64,000 nucleotides of DNA. It comes from Candidatus Obscuribacterales bacterium. Its GTDB lineage: Bacteria > Cyanobacteriota > Vampirovibrionia > Obscuribacterales > Obscuribacteraceae. The position numbers and the translations under genes are program-made. The stretch spans positions 124,001-188,000 of the forward strand of contig JAIELX010000007.1 of the NCBI GenBank assembly GCA_019752635.1, in the 5' to 3' direction. The first letter of the stretch is position 1, and each line of letters opens with the position of its first letter. Below are positions 18,701-30,700 of the stretch, piece by piece. Under the pieces are notes generated by a model. It was not told the origin of the DNA and did not search any database. It worked only from the letters and a program-made list of their open reading frames with translations.

Positions 18701-21187
18701 ATCGGCAACATCGACAAGATCTGGTTTCGGTTGAGTTTGCCCCGTCAGACCAAGGTGCTGAGGCAACTTCCCTTCGGCAAACTGCCCGATGTGTTCCAGA
18801 ACCGCTCGTTTGTCCACCGGCAACGTGTAGGTTTTTTTGCCGGATCTTCTATCAAACCCGATATGGTCCCGATCAATAGAGAAGGCCCACGGCTCGCCTT
18901 GACCAAGCTTCTCGCGATAGGCACCGTACAGTTCTCGTTGGCCGGGCGCCGGAGCCGGGCTGGAGAAATCGAAGAACAAAGCCTTTCCGGTGGAAAGATC
19001 AAACATTATGCCATCACATTTCATATGATCAAGCGCCGAACCTGGAGCAGTGGGCACAAAAACCCAGTCTCCCGGTGGAAACTTCTTACTCGCGATCAAC
19101 TGTTTGATAGTAGCAGTATCGCGTAACGCTTCTTGAAACGCTTGCCCCAGGCGATACTCAAACGCCTTTCCATCAGTATAGACGGACTCAAACTGCTGAT
19201 TCTTAGGAGGGGCAGCCCTTCCGTCTGCTTTGCCGGGTTCTTTAAGGAAGGGCGCCGATTCCGCAAGAGACTTGGCGATGGACTGCAACGCAGTCAAATT
19301 GTTGTTTGCATTAATCCGCTCGACCGGAATATTTACCACTTTAGGAAATTTTCCGGACACCTCCGCAATCTTTGCTATGGCCTCGGCTTTAGCTTTTAAC
19401 TCCGCCCTGTGCGCTTCGTTGGCCGGCTTGGTTTTCTCTATGGTCGCCAGTTCATCGATTAACGTTCTGAATTCAGCTTGTCTGCTCGCTGGCTCGTTAA
19501 CCAGGTTCTCTCGAGCGACGGCAAGTTCAGCGCGTCGGGCCGGACTCAAAAGCGAATTATTGCCTACCAGCGTCGCCCAATTTGCTCGCAAGTGCAGGAG
19601 GTCCGCACCGGCAGCCAGCTCGATCGGAGAATCAATGGCCGCTCGTTCGGTCCGGGATACGGTACCAGCTTCCTTTCGCGAGAAGAGCAATTTGCCGTCG
19701 GGTTGAACGCCCTGCAATACCCAACGGTGAGAAACACCGGCAGTATCCGTCAGAGAGAACGTTTCTCCGATCTGCAGCTGTTTGCCGACATTCTGCCGCA
19801 CAGCTTCGTCGGCAGGCACTGTCAGTTTTTCATTTCTCTCTAAGTTGACCGCACCACTATGTGAATCAATTCCACTTACTGTCCAATCCTGTCCGTCAAA
19901 AGTCACCGCTTGTCCTGGCGCGAATTCGGCTCTAGCACTGGTCGGAGGGTCAGGTCTGTGAAATCTGGAGTCGGATGTCGGCGCGGAATACGAGTCGGCC
20001 TTTACGTCAAAAATTCGTCGCTCTGTTTCACCATCAAATTTAAAAGTCGTCCAAACGTGCGTGCCATTGTTACCGCGAACCAACGCACAGTCGAAACCAA
20101 GGTCATCTGCGGCTAGTTTCAGCAGCAAGCTAGCCGGTGCACAAGAGCCGGAGCCGATCAGATCTCCCAAACGTACTTCCTTTCCACCATTCTCCTTCAT
20201 AAAGCGCCGGTATTCTTGATCCAATTGTTGCTCAGTCTTCCCTTCCGGCACCATCAGCGTGCGAACCATTCGGCTCAGGGCCTCCGCGCGTTGTTGCGGT
20301 GCAGCGCCCGTTGCCTTTAGCCTTTCATCGGTCTCACGCAGCAGCTTCAAAGTTTCCAGCAACTTTGGATCCGAATTGCGATCAATTACAATTGCGGCTC
20401 GATCCGTGGCTGCAAACTTACCGTTGCCGTCAAATGTCCTGTTGCGTCCGGCAGTTCGGAAACCATCTTCAATTGGTCCTTCCAGAGTGCCTGTGGTGGC
20501 ATAATCGTTTGATTGCACTAGCGCTCTGTAATCAATTCGCGGCGCTCTGTTCGATTCCATGGCACCATCGCTGGTTACAACAGATCGCAAAACCTCAGTA
20601 GTCACAACAGCAGAATCGGCACCACCAAATGTTTTTACTAAGAGATCCGGTCTTGAAGAAGGGACCAGGCGCAACGCTGTTGGGTGGAGTACGGGGGTGC
20701 CTTCGTCAATGTCGGACCGATACACTTGACCCAGTCGATCGGCAAACAGAGGAAGCGATCCAATACTTAGCGCAGAGAATTGATTTCGGTTCGATTCGGT
20801 CAGAGCAATGAGATCCGACATAACAGCAGTGCCACCGGGTTTCCCGACCACGGCACCCAGACCGTTACTATCGTATCCGATAAAATCCATACGACGAGCA
20901 CCAAGAAATGCAATCCCGGCGGACGGAATTGCATTTGCCGCGGTGGCATCAACTTTCAGACCGTGACGAATCAGGTCCGCGCAGTCCCTGATAGTTGCAC
21001 TGACGTTGATTCTATGTAGTAAATTCTTCAGATCGCTTGCCGCTTGCGGGCCGGAAACGTTATCTTTCTCGGTCTCGCCGTAGAGCGCGGCCCCGGCCCT
21101 GCTCTCAAAGCCTTCTTCCGACTCATTTTCATCGACATCGGATTCATCGTCAAGCTGACAGTCATCAAGCTTCTTGTCGTCGGTCAT
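15317..21187 (-). CDS. Giant multidomain protein: transglutaminase-like triad, HExxH site, C-terminal membrane tail
   Basis: The ATG at 21187 follows AGGAAGG by 8 nt and is taken as the start instead of a TTG two codons earlier (1,956 aa). The first 30 residues are Asp/Glu-rich. About 335-400 resemble a transglutaminase-like (EDR1-type) fold: C349 in GSGSCAPASLLLK, H377 in NGTHVWTTF, D395 in RRIFDVKAD, in the right order and spacing. About 1,340-1,480 are helical. A zincin motif H1515-E-L-V-H1519 is followed by KELSADANT, whose Glu may be the third ligand. The last 140 residues form a charged helical segment, one transmembrane helix (about 1,919-1,945; GTAGTFIAVFMLAELIL) and the end PTVK, shared with the gene at 31115. 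Intracellular assembly, peptide crosslinking or proteolysis are possible roles; none is established. Confidence 0.8.
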   Translation of the reverse strand: MTDDKKLDDCQLDDESDVDENESEEGFESRAGAALYGETEKDNVSGPQAASDLKNLLHRINVSATIRDCADLIRHGLKVDATAANAIPSAGIAFLGARRMDFIGYDSNGLGAVVGKPGGTAVMSDLIALTESNRNQFSALSIGSLPLFADRLGQVYRSDIDEGTPVLHPTALRLVPSSRPDLLVKTFGGADSAVVTTEVLRSVVTSDGAMESNRAPRIDYRALVQSNDYATTGTLEGPIEDGFRTAGRNRTFDGNGKFAATDRAAIVIDRNSDPKLLETLKLLRETDERLKATGAAPQQRAEALSRMVRTLMVPEGKTEQQLDQEYRRFMKENGGKEVRLGDLIGSGSCAPASLLLKLAADDLGFDCALVRGNNGTHVWTTFKFDGETERRIFDVKADSYSAPTSDSRFHRPDPPTSARAEFAPGQAVTFDGQDWTVSGIDSHSGAVNLERNEKLTVPADEAVRQNVGKQLQIGETFSLTDTAGVSHRWVLQGVQPDGKLLFSRKEAGTVSRTERAAIDSPIELAAGADLLHLRANWATLVGNNSLLSPARRAELAVARENLVNEPASRQAEFRTLIDELATIEKTKPANEAHRAELKAKAEAIAKIAEVSGKFPKVVNIPVERINANNNLTALQSIAKSLAESAPFLKEPGKADGRAAPPKNQQFESVYTDGKAFEYRLGQAFQEALRDTATIKQLIASKKFPPGDWVFVPTAPGSALDHMKCDGIMFDLSTGKALFFDFSSPAPAPGQRELYGAYREKLGQGEPWAFSIDRDHIGFDRRSGKKTYTLPVDKRAVLEHIGQFAEGKLPQHLGLTGQTQPKPDLVDVADLTKKLGELPSARPVDGTMEAQVLTREEGKTVRSTAQELADHAAKLSAETARSANENALLNGARDASRFATDLDACADKLQEGLRAAVEADKFGTTDLGFGGSKNPNPTIIKTGIDSTEGCPHRYRDVDYVAIEGGSIRTPAVEVRLYPNGEIVFVQTDGRKSKYLPMGKVGDFGDKALKQLVELGYDPADYRTSAKKFGQMKFPVDFVQLQKDIRDLQASNITKDVFWAKYAELRLLAGSVHYGNDQSRAARDGRPVYEAVDVHPTLGSMTEAEKQAFTKKTVRLQQAQTSNETKLTVDDVKSIQEMEKAGKLTEHEAAKLYKEMGSGRSEADLKAAAELFERMKENYKPAGKTAPKLTPEGVGQIYARYGAISDATIGELSKLGAKMKGQTIADVMAQVDARPLIERTQGVWKDMEFGALPKELSADFLACMDDALASMKKEGLDAATAARYEDMVERYRAQVENTAAQPDAMPKNIHDFFESARRTGAVGERVWQVPQALAPAERDLFERRLAKFGENPLSKPGSVAKFSALIDAETAKWAEDLQGRARRVTDLNSKLQEAHRAAYEQALKESASPAEATKLLQSDGGSKALKELRGQWKMLNEEHSKATTELSKDCRTRAEALQVKVNEFAKTHGLPPVQIKVVEHLNGAGGHYVRGNGEFRVTTADMLNPRTGAELAGVLYHELVHLQQDNLIFRKILDDLKIKELSADANTRAEQLKQIRERYNFETGARLPEPSTTETKTRWEVFVADVATERGGKPLGATERSKADVLAKSFKENSPLGLRFQETADAVRVLENEQRRLSDRSTNRVAEDLISRLAAEGREGELLRKQFFGDKPSGPLYEMVEEYRKTAKDSSGRATTWDETAARKAVADHIDGVDGKDGRIDALNAERQAIYRKYARPLFEQEATVLGNKVHSLETRNVMKAAYEGTPSGGEKTGTESGGKEGGDKKPAEQSRPGVDEALNEIPVQEKERRSSDPLAKDKPLDVKSLEGPNGLKILADRLAEPKLMEKLKEYDNDAKFREMFEKKIKEAKGKDKEKLEKEYEQYKKLGEGQQELVRRSVIAEAVEAHLAKARGREWMRTGEKVLGTAGTFIAVFMLAELILSEAKSGSSSSKPAAPTVK

Positions 21188-21703
21188 CTGCAAAACCTTC
21201 CTGATACTCTGACTTTATGCCACTTTTAACAGCAGTTTCCCGTTGACGGGTCCGAACCAGCTTATCGAATATAAGCCTCCGCTCATTTTTGTGGACAAGG
21301 CAGCGAAGGATTGGCAGCGAATTAATATTGCCAAGAGCATCATAATCAAGACAGCACGGGGTACTAGAGGCGTTTACCTCTCAGTGGCTCAATCCCGAAA
21401 ATCGGTCAGGATTAAATCTCGAGGCTAGGCCCCGGCGCGACGCTGTAGATGGAGCAATATCCTGAATTTGCACTGAATACCTTTCATTTCGCAAACTTGT
21501 CAAGCAGGCGCATTTTTCAGGTATATCCGAACAGGAAGGGAAGGTTAGTCCAAGTGCCAAAACTCAGACAAACCTCAAAATTAAAGAGCACCGCGGCAAA
21601 GGCATAGTGTGCACCGGTTCTCAGTAGAAGGCCCGAACCGGCTATCACCGGTGCGGACTCCGGCTGGGTATAAGAGCTAGTGCGCGCCATTGGAGGAGAG
21701 ACC
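21188..21703. other. Divergent control region between two giant genes
   Basis: About 515 bp separate the minus-strand 1,956-aa gene from the plus-strand 3,081-aa gene. Both have good ribosome-binding sites at their inner ends (AGGAAGG for the first, GGAGGAGAG for the second). TTGACG at 21243 and TATAAG at 21270 are visible, but their 21-nt spacing is too long for a confident promoter. No convincing gene lies here. Confidence 0.5.
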
Positions 21704-24700
21704 ATGCAGGACGACCCCAAACCGGAAGAGGAAGAGGGCTGGGAGTTAGATGAGTTAGAAGAGGGCGAGCACGAAGAAGTAGGCGATAAGCTTGCTGAGG
21801 ATGGCGAGAAGAAAGCAGCACCGACGGATCGCGTCGAAAGGCTTGAATCGCTCACCACGACCGAGAGCGTCAATTACAAGCTGCTCCATGACTCCGTCTG
21901 CAAGCTCCTACCTGCGCTCAAATCCGATTTTGGCTTCGGTCTTCATGTGCAGGAATTGCACAAAGCTCTTGCTCCATTACTAAAGGATGAGGGCAACAAG
22001 GAGCGCCGCGAAAAGATACAAGAGATCCTCAAGTCGGAGCCGACATCCGACAGACTGAAGATGCTCAAAGAACTTATTGACCTGTACAAGGATGCTCCGG
22101 CAAAGCAAGAATCCCTGAAGAAGCTTTTGCCTACTTTCGAAAAAGTGACGTCCACCTCAGATTCGGTAAAAACGCTCGAACGCGGAGAAACGGCAGCGAC
22201 GATGCTTGCCGGTTATCTTCGCGCCGACTCTTCTTTCAACACACGTGAGGTTCTCTCCAACTTAGGCAAGTTGGTAGAGGGAGACCCGGCAAAGAAGGCT
22301 GTAATCAACAATGAGATAGCGCGACTTCTGCTAAAAGACTTGCAGCGAGAAGGGCTGCCCGAAGCCGAGCGCAAGCAGATACTGGATGAACTGAAGGCGC
22401 TGTACAAAGACGCAGCCAGGAAACCGGAAGGTCTCGGCGATGTTCTGAAAGACGGAAACAAAGATGCCGTCAAGAAGATGTTCGATTCACTGGCAAACAA
22501 TGACGTAGAACTGCTGAAAGTCTACAAACAGCTAGAGCAGGAGAACTACACCAACACGCTGAAGACATACAGTTTGGTGCGCGACTACCTCTTGAAAGTA
22601 GTGCCTGCTGAAATTTATACGCTCGGCCACAAAATGATGCCCGGTACATCTACCGATACTCCTTTCCTAAACCGTTTTCCCGAAGGTTGCCCTATTAAGT
22701 TGCCAGATGTTCGTGCCGGAGACGCAGACTTCAAGGCCAGCTGGAGCGGGTTCCTCACCAAAGTTAGAACAGGCGAGGCAAAGCTGGAGTTACCGGAAGA
22801 TCCTAAAGACCTGGTCAAAGATCGAGCCAAACTGGCGGAATTCACAAACGCGGGCAACTGGTTCATCAAAGTCGAAGAAATCGTTGCGCGCAATCAACGA
22901 CTGACAGAAGCCGCGCTAATCAACGAGCGCATGCAGAAAGATTTCGGCGTACCCAAGAGCTGGGAAATGCCCCCGGTTACAGACACCCGCGGTGTCGACG
23001 CCTGGTATGCGGCAGCCCTGGATATGAACAACCTGCTAACCAGAGTACGCAACTACGCGCAGTGTCACATTGATCTGGCCGGAAAAGCACCGGACATTGG
23101 CGATCCCAATGACCCGAATTCAGCTATAAGCAAATTGCGAGCATTAGGTGCCGAAATCGAGTGGGACAAGAAAACCGGTCGCATCGAAAAATGCAGCTTG
23201 CCGATGCCGAAAGATCTCAACTTAATGCTTCCGGAAAACAAAGCAAAAGTTGAAGCGCTCGAAAAGTGGCTCAAGGAAAACTGCGAACCGGTAGATAAAG
23301 CGTGCGAAGCTTACATGAACGGCCGTCCAAGTTTCATTCGCTACGGCGACTTCTTTGAGCCGGCCGAAGGTGAGAAGAAACCGGCGTATATCAAAGACGC
23401 TGACGGAAATGCGCTGCGCATCGAAAATTACAAAGGTGACGTTGAAACTATCTGGCACAAAGTCGGCGACAGAACCGAAGTAATTCACAAAAATCAAAAC
23501 GGCAAGTTCATAAGCAAACTCGAGAACGGTCGAGAAGTTGAAGCGCCAAAGGCCGACAAGGAAGAACGCGTCAAATTCGACTACTCGAGCTACGGTTACA
23601 CAACCGAAGAGAAAGACGGCAAAATCCACGTAAAAATCACGCGCATGCTCTGCCAGGACGGGAAGGCGAACTACCTGCAGGTGGGCAGCGAAATCGACTC
23701 GGCGATCGGCACCAGTCTCACTAAGATTGGCGAAGTAAGCGAAACACAAGTATTCGAAAAGAACGCCTATGTCGGAGTCGTCCACAACGTCACCCAGAGA
23801 GCAGAACTGCTGCGAGCAGACAGCCTTGACGGTTGGCACAAGTTCAACCAGAAGTACCTCTTCCACTATGGCGGCAAAGTCGCAACCGTTGGAATGGATG
23901 TCGGTATGATAGTCAGCGGCGGCGCTGAAGTGTTGGCGCTTAAGAGCTTCACCAGCGTCGGATTGGGAGCGCTTCGTTTTACAATTGGCGCAACAGGCTT
24001 CCTCACTCCAGCACTACGAACCGGCGCGTTCGACGACTACCTGCCAACGGGATTCAAAGGCAAAGACATTCTTCACTATCGCCACATCGCGATGATGATC
24101 GATGTTTATGCTCTCGGGCTGGGTGGCGGCGCGTTGAGACTGTTCACAGGCGGCGGCAAAGCCGTCGCCGAGACAGGATCGATGCTGGAGAAAATTGCGA
24201 AGGTTTCGCATTTCGGCACCAATGTCACGGGCTTCTTATATGCTCCGGCCATCTACGCAGGCATCACTTCGAAGGTGCAGGAAAATGCCGGCAAACTCAC
24301 GGATCAGAAGGTGCCGCAAGCCATCGATCATCGCGGCGTGCCCGAGAAAGAGTTTCGCAAATTCGGCCAGTACGACTTTACCGATCCGGTAAAGAAAACA
24401 GCTGCATTCGACATGCTCAAGAGCTATTGTGATTCAGTTTGCGCCGGCACCAACGATAAGGAAGTTAAGGACCGGGTCACAAAGCTATACGACGAAGCGA
24501 AGGAAGTACTGCACCTTCCCGCAACCGATCCCAAACGCAAAGCCGTAATTGAAAAGCTTGTTGCGCTCTTTCATCCTTCAGGAGAAGAGTTGCTGCTGCG
24601 AAAAATGCAGGGCAATCCGCGCGACTACACTGATCGCCTGGTGGGATTGCGCGACAAAGAAGACAATACTCCCGTCGATGAAGGAACAGAGGCGAACCGC

Positions 24701-27700
24701 AAGTTTGTTGCCGGTCTTGACGAAAAGCTCAAGGGCAAAACGGCCGCCGATGTATCGGAACAGGAAAAGGTTGCAGCGGCGCAGTTGCTGCTGATTCTTG
24801 CAGCCGATAAAGACGGCACTTTGCCGAGCGACGGCTCTTTGGGCTCGCGAAAAGTAATCATTCCGGCTCACAAGATCCAGTACACCAAAGAGGATTCAAA
24901 CGGCGCCCGCGACTACAAGGATGTGGCTAGTGAGCAAGTTGAACAGAACGTTACTCTGGAAAGCGTGCTGGCGTATCTGCAAAAGCAAACATCCTTAAAC
25001 CCCGACCAACAAATAGCAGAGATTAAGCAACTTGCCGCGTGGCGCGGCACGGACTTCGTCGGCATGCTAAAGCGAATCTCCGACAATGAGGATTACGCCG
25101 GAAACGAACTGCGTAAGCTTCTTCCCGTAACGTCCGAGAAGGCCAGGGAGCTTATAGCAGGCCTGCGTGGCGACAAAAAAGCAGAAACCGAAGCAGAGAT
25201 CAACAAGCTAATAGCCGAGAGATGCCCTGCGAACAAATACCTGCGGCAGCAGTTCGGACTAACGCTCGATGAAGCGGAACAGTTACTGACAAAAGTTCGT
25301 GCCAATGATGCTACCGCTATCGCGCAGCTTAAAACCAAATTCGATGTCTCCCTGGCAACCAGACACCTGGCAGCAGCAGACCCACTCTGGCGAATGGGCA
25401 AGATCAGCGATCGCGACATGGCCTCGCTGTGTATCGACATACTCAGCAACCAGAACCTACCGGATTCACTACGAACAAAAGCGTTATTCGACAAAAGCTC
25501 ACCACGCCTTGCCGTGCTGCTCAATCAGCTGCGCATGGAAGAAAGAGAAGCAGCAACAAAACCTGCCGGTGAACAGGCAAAATTCTGGGGCAAGATCAAC
25601 GGATCGCGTGTTGTCGACATCGAGAAGCTATTGATCGATATCGCCGGACGAGACGGCGAACGTACCGTAAAGCGCCAGGGCGCCGACAGCAAGTTGAAGG
25701 ACTCGTCGGATCTGAGAGCCGCATGCGCGCTCACTATTCAAGCCATGAAAGAGCAGGCCTTGAAGGAAGGCGAGGTCGACTCCCCCGACAAAGCAGCCGA
25801 ACGCGCACGACAGAAACTCGCAGCGATGGAAGCGCTCTACGCCAAGTACACCGAAATGGCGGACAAACCGGGCTCATTTGCAGACTGGACGCTGAAGAAA
25901 TTGCGCGCCGATATGGAACAGCCTATCACCGGCGCCGCCTCTAAGCGCTCAAAAGTTGAAGCGGTGACATTGCTCACGCTTATGGGCAAGATTGAGCTGC
26001 CAGGCAACACGAGCTTCAAACTTGAAGCCGCCGAATCAAACAAGCGTTTGCTTGAGTGTCTCACTGTCAATGGCAAGCTCGAATTGGATCTCAAAGATCC
26101 CGAGCTCGGTCTGGAGATTCTGCGCAACATCAAGTACAAGGAACTGACTATAGATCAACGAAAACAAGTGCTTGAACTTTTGTCGAGCCCGAGCAGCGCC
26201 CTAAACGGAGTGCAGTTGCGCGACGTTGAAATGGCAAAATCTTTGCTCTGCAAAAATCTTCCGGACATTCTCGGCAAGGGCGTCACAGGCAAAGACTACG
26301 ACGACTTGCGCCTTTCCGCACGCATAAAACTGGAATCACTGTTTGATCGAAACCACGCGGCCTTTGCCGGTCGCTGCCCGGAATTGAAAGTAGCCGCCCT
26401 CGATGCAATCAAGGAAGTCGGCTGGAGCGACGCGCCCATGAGGGAATTCCTGGAGCTTCGATTGAGCACGTACATGGACAACGGCAAGCGCCAGTTCAAC
26501 GAACCGAACGCCGCCACTAGACGTGCAGCCCTGGAAGCACTCTTCCGCATCAATCCCGTCAACCCGGGCGACGTTGCCAGAAACCACCGCGATATTGAAA
26601 CAGATCCGCTAGTCGGCCGAATCGCTCAAGAAAAATACGCCGAAAGCGAGCGGATTCGCACAATGACTCCCGCGGAGCATCGCAAAATGGTCGAAGACGC
26701 GCAGGAACTATCGCGCAAACTACTCGAACCTTACGACGGCAATACCGAAGAAGGGAAGAAATACATCGACGAGAGCAAGTTTAAGATTCTTCTTGAAGGA
26801 AACCTGGACGAAGCTATACGAAGCGCAGTCGAAGCGATCTACCCCGGGCAATTCACCAGCGTTGGCGGCTCACTTAAACAAGGTCAGTTCACAATGAAGG
26901 GTTTGCACCTGGGTATCGCCTGGGATCGCATATCTAATCTTAGCTGGTCGGAGCCGGGCAACAAAGTTCAAGCAGAAGCGGACAAAGTTTGGAAAGACTA
27001 CGCAGGGATGTCCCTTGAACTGTGCAGGCAAGCCGAAGGCGGACCGGGGTCCAATGACGACACCCGCCGCAAAGCAATCAAAGCACTGTCATGGCTGCTC
27101 GAAAAAGATTGCGAAGGCTGCATCGAAGGTGATAAGAACACTATTCGTAAGAATTGCGCATACACCCTGGCCGGATTGTGCGGTCGCACCTTCACGATCA
27201 CCGAAGACGGCAAGGACAAAGAGGTAGTCGTCCCCGACCATTTCCGCAACATGGCATTCACTCACGTGAAAAACTTGCTGCTGGATCCGAAAACGAATCC
27301 GGAAGTACAAGCAATCCTACTGAGCGGCATGAAGACGTTGCTCAAAGACGGCGCCATTGATACGACCACGGCAGCGAAAATTACCGAAAAAATGCTGCGC
27401 AATATGATCGAATCACAAAAGTTCTATCAAGACGGCGTCAACAAAGAGAAGCTCGAAAAATTGCACAAACAGCTGTTCGACGACATGGTGTCCTACCGCA
27501 GCCGTTATCCCGATGCCATGGCAGTCATTACAGCGTGTGCGGGCGAACCGGGACACCCTTACGCGACGATCAAAGAGCAAGCCAAGCAGATACGCGGGCT
27601 ACTGACCGAGGGCGTTACCCTTACGCGAGATGACGTTCGTCTCTTCCCGGACAATGGCACCACTCCGCTGGAACGAGCCCGAAATCTGGAAGCCACTATC

Positions 27701-30700
27701 AAATCTCCGGCAGGAAAAGACCCCGGCGATAAAGACAAGTCGCTCAAAGCCGAGAACCTGGTGCGAGAAATTTTCCGTGCCACCACCGGGTTGCCTATTC
27801 AATCAGGCGACGACCCTCGATTGGATGTTTTGTTCAAGATCGCTCGCACAACAGACGATCCGCGTGTGAAAGCGGCAGTTGCTCACGCGCTGCTGGATGT
27901 TCAATCACCGGACGGCAAGGCGCAGCTACAGGGCTTCCGCATGCTTTTGGATATTAAGAACAACGATAAAACCGTTCGTGGCACGGAAGCAGCAGAACGT
28001 CTGGCGCTGATTGAGAAATGGGGGGGAATCAAAGGAAAGGATTTCCTCGCTGTCCTCAATCGCCAAGTTGCGGAAGAGAAGGAGAGCCTGCTCACTCAAT
28101 TGCGTGCCACCGAATCCGGAACGGCAAAGTCCGCCAACAGAAAGGTCGTCACCGATGCGATGCTGAAAGTAAACGGCTTTACTTTGCAAGAAGAAGAAGG
28201 AAAGAAACCGGCAGGAGGAGACTACGCGCGAGCAATCGTTACGGCGTGGGCAACCAATGGCTTCGACACTTCAAACGAGATCCTTCTGAAAGCAACTCGG
28301 CAGATCTTGCAGTCGACAAAGTCGGACGAAGCAAAGTTGGCTGCAGCCTTCGCAATTCTAAAAGCGAAAGGGGCAACCGAAGAAGACAAGAAAGATGCAA
28401 CTGACGCGCTCAAGGTGCTGGCCGACAAGGCCGGTACTGCCGCGCTGAGGAAAGACGCAAGCCAGGCTCTTGCCCCCGCAGCTGCTCAGTCCGACGCTGG
28501 ACTTGCTCTCAAGGCCGCTGAGCTACAGAAACAAATCTGCAATAAAATGACCGATGCTGAATTCAAACGAGCCGACATCGGCGCGAAGTGGCGCTATGTC
28601 GACAGCCTGGAAGCAGAATCCGGAGCAATGCGTTCGGAATCAGGACGCATGACGGCCGATATCGCCCGTTTGAATGCCGAGATCGCCCACATGAAGGCCG
28701 ACACGGCGAGGTTGGTTGCCGAAACGGAATCGATCAAGAAGGAAACCGATCGCATCAACAAGATGCTCGCCGAAGGCGTCGCGCTCACTTGGGATGAAGT
28801 CAACAAGAACACCGACGAGAAGATGAGCGTAAACGATCGCATCGCAAAATTCGAAGAAGCACTCAAGAATCCCGGCAACAATAGCGACAACCTCGTGCGG
28901 GCCATTTTTCAAATGACCGCAAAAATGACGATCACCGACGATAAGGATCCGCGTCTTGCATTACTGATGACACTGGCCCACACCACTCGCGATACCAGAG
29001 TACAGGACGCCCTGGCATGGACTTTAATGACCACGAAAACCAAGAACTCAAGAATCGTGTTCACCGGAGCGGCATTAATGGCAGACCTGGCGACACGTGG
29101 AGCGGAAGGACAAAAGTGGGAAGCCAACCTCATTCTCGAGAAGCTGGCCGCCCATGGTCCTAATGGCGCAAAGAAAGCAGAGAATGTGACCAAGCATGCA
29201 AACGAGCGATTCAACGGCGCTCTCTACCTGATGGAAGACGCCGATGACGGTCCCGGACGTCAACTGCCCCTGAAAGGCGACGAACTTGCTCGCAAGGTAA
29301 CCGCCTGCATTCAAGTGATGAACGAGAATAACACGCTCGGACGCTTCAAAGTCCGTGCCTTCGGAGAAGCCTGGGCCGCAGGCGACTTCAAAGACCCTAC
29401 AGGCGAATTGCTGTTACTCTCCCGCCGGCTATTGCAAGATTCGGCAGCGGACCAACAATTGCGAGTTGCAGCGGCTTACGCCATGATCAAGGCGGGTCCG
29501 GGTTGCAAACTCAGCCTTGCAGACTACCAGCTAGTCGAAAAGGCAATGAAGGACCTTCAAACTACAGCAACAAACGACAGGGTAAAAGAAGAAGCAAAAG
29601 AGTTGGTCTCACTAATGGACGAAGCAAAAGCTAAAGCTGAAGCCAATCACAAGGCCAAACAAGACGCAGAAAAGAAAGAGCTGAAAGACATTCACTCAGG
29701 ACTAGCCTCACTCGAGGACGACGTGGAAAAGGCTCGCAACGGCGATATCGAAGCACGCAAGCGAGTCGAGGCTAAGCTCGACGAAACAACGCTGGCACTG
29801 GAGCGCAGCCGCTTGAAATTGCCGATTGGAGCAACAAAACAAGAGATCGAGAAAGCCATTCGAGCCGAGGTTGGGCTCCCGGAGACCGCTACAAAACAAC
29901 AGGTCTGGGCCGCCCAACGAGCAAAGCGAGTAGGACTCGGTCCCGACGCTTCCGAAAGCGATGTGAGCAAGGCCGAAGCGAAGAAGTACTTCGAGGATGC
30001 TTGCCGCATGCACAAACTCGATCCGAAGACTGCGACAGAAAATGATCTAAAAGAAGCAAGAGAGAAAGCTTCGCATCGCACCATGTGCATCATCATGAAA
30101 CTCGATCCGGAAAAAACAACACCGGCGCAGTTGAAAGAGCACTGTGAGAAACAGAGTCACGAGCGCACATGCAAGGAGCTCGGTCTCGATCCTGCCAAAA
30201 CAACAAAAGACGATATCTTGAAAGAATACAGACGCAGAGACCACGAGCGCACTTGCAAGGAGCTCGGTCTTGATCCAGCCAAGACAACGACAAAAGATAT
30301 CAACGATGCCTACGCCAAGAAATGGAAGGACGAAGAAGCCACCCGGCTGGGAATACCGAAGGATGCATCGGACGCAGACCGCAACGCCGCTCGCGCTAAG
30401 GCTCGCTTTACCGACGACTGCAAGTATTACAAACTGGATCCTCGTATAGCCACACAACGCGACATTGATCAGGCAAAGGAAAAGGCGCAATTCCGCGCCG
30501 ATTGCATCTGGTATAAACTGGATCCGGAGAAGGCAACACCGGCAGACCTGAAAGCTTGCAAAGACAAGACAACCTTCGTTGTCGAGTGTATGACCTACGG
30601 ACTTGACGGAAATAAAGCCACGAAAAAGGATCTTGAAGAGGCCAAAGCCAAGCGCGCATTCGAATGGGACTGCCAGGTCTACAAACTCGATCCGAAGAAA

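Noticed and set aside
21243..21428. 61-codon frame in the divergent region between the giant genes
   Set aside because: No start signal; more likely promoter or leader sequence.
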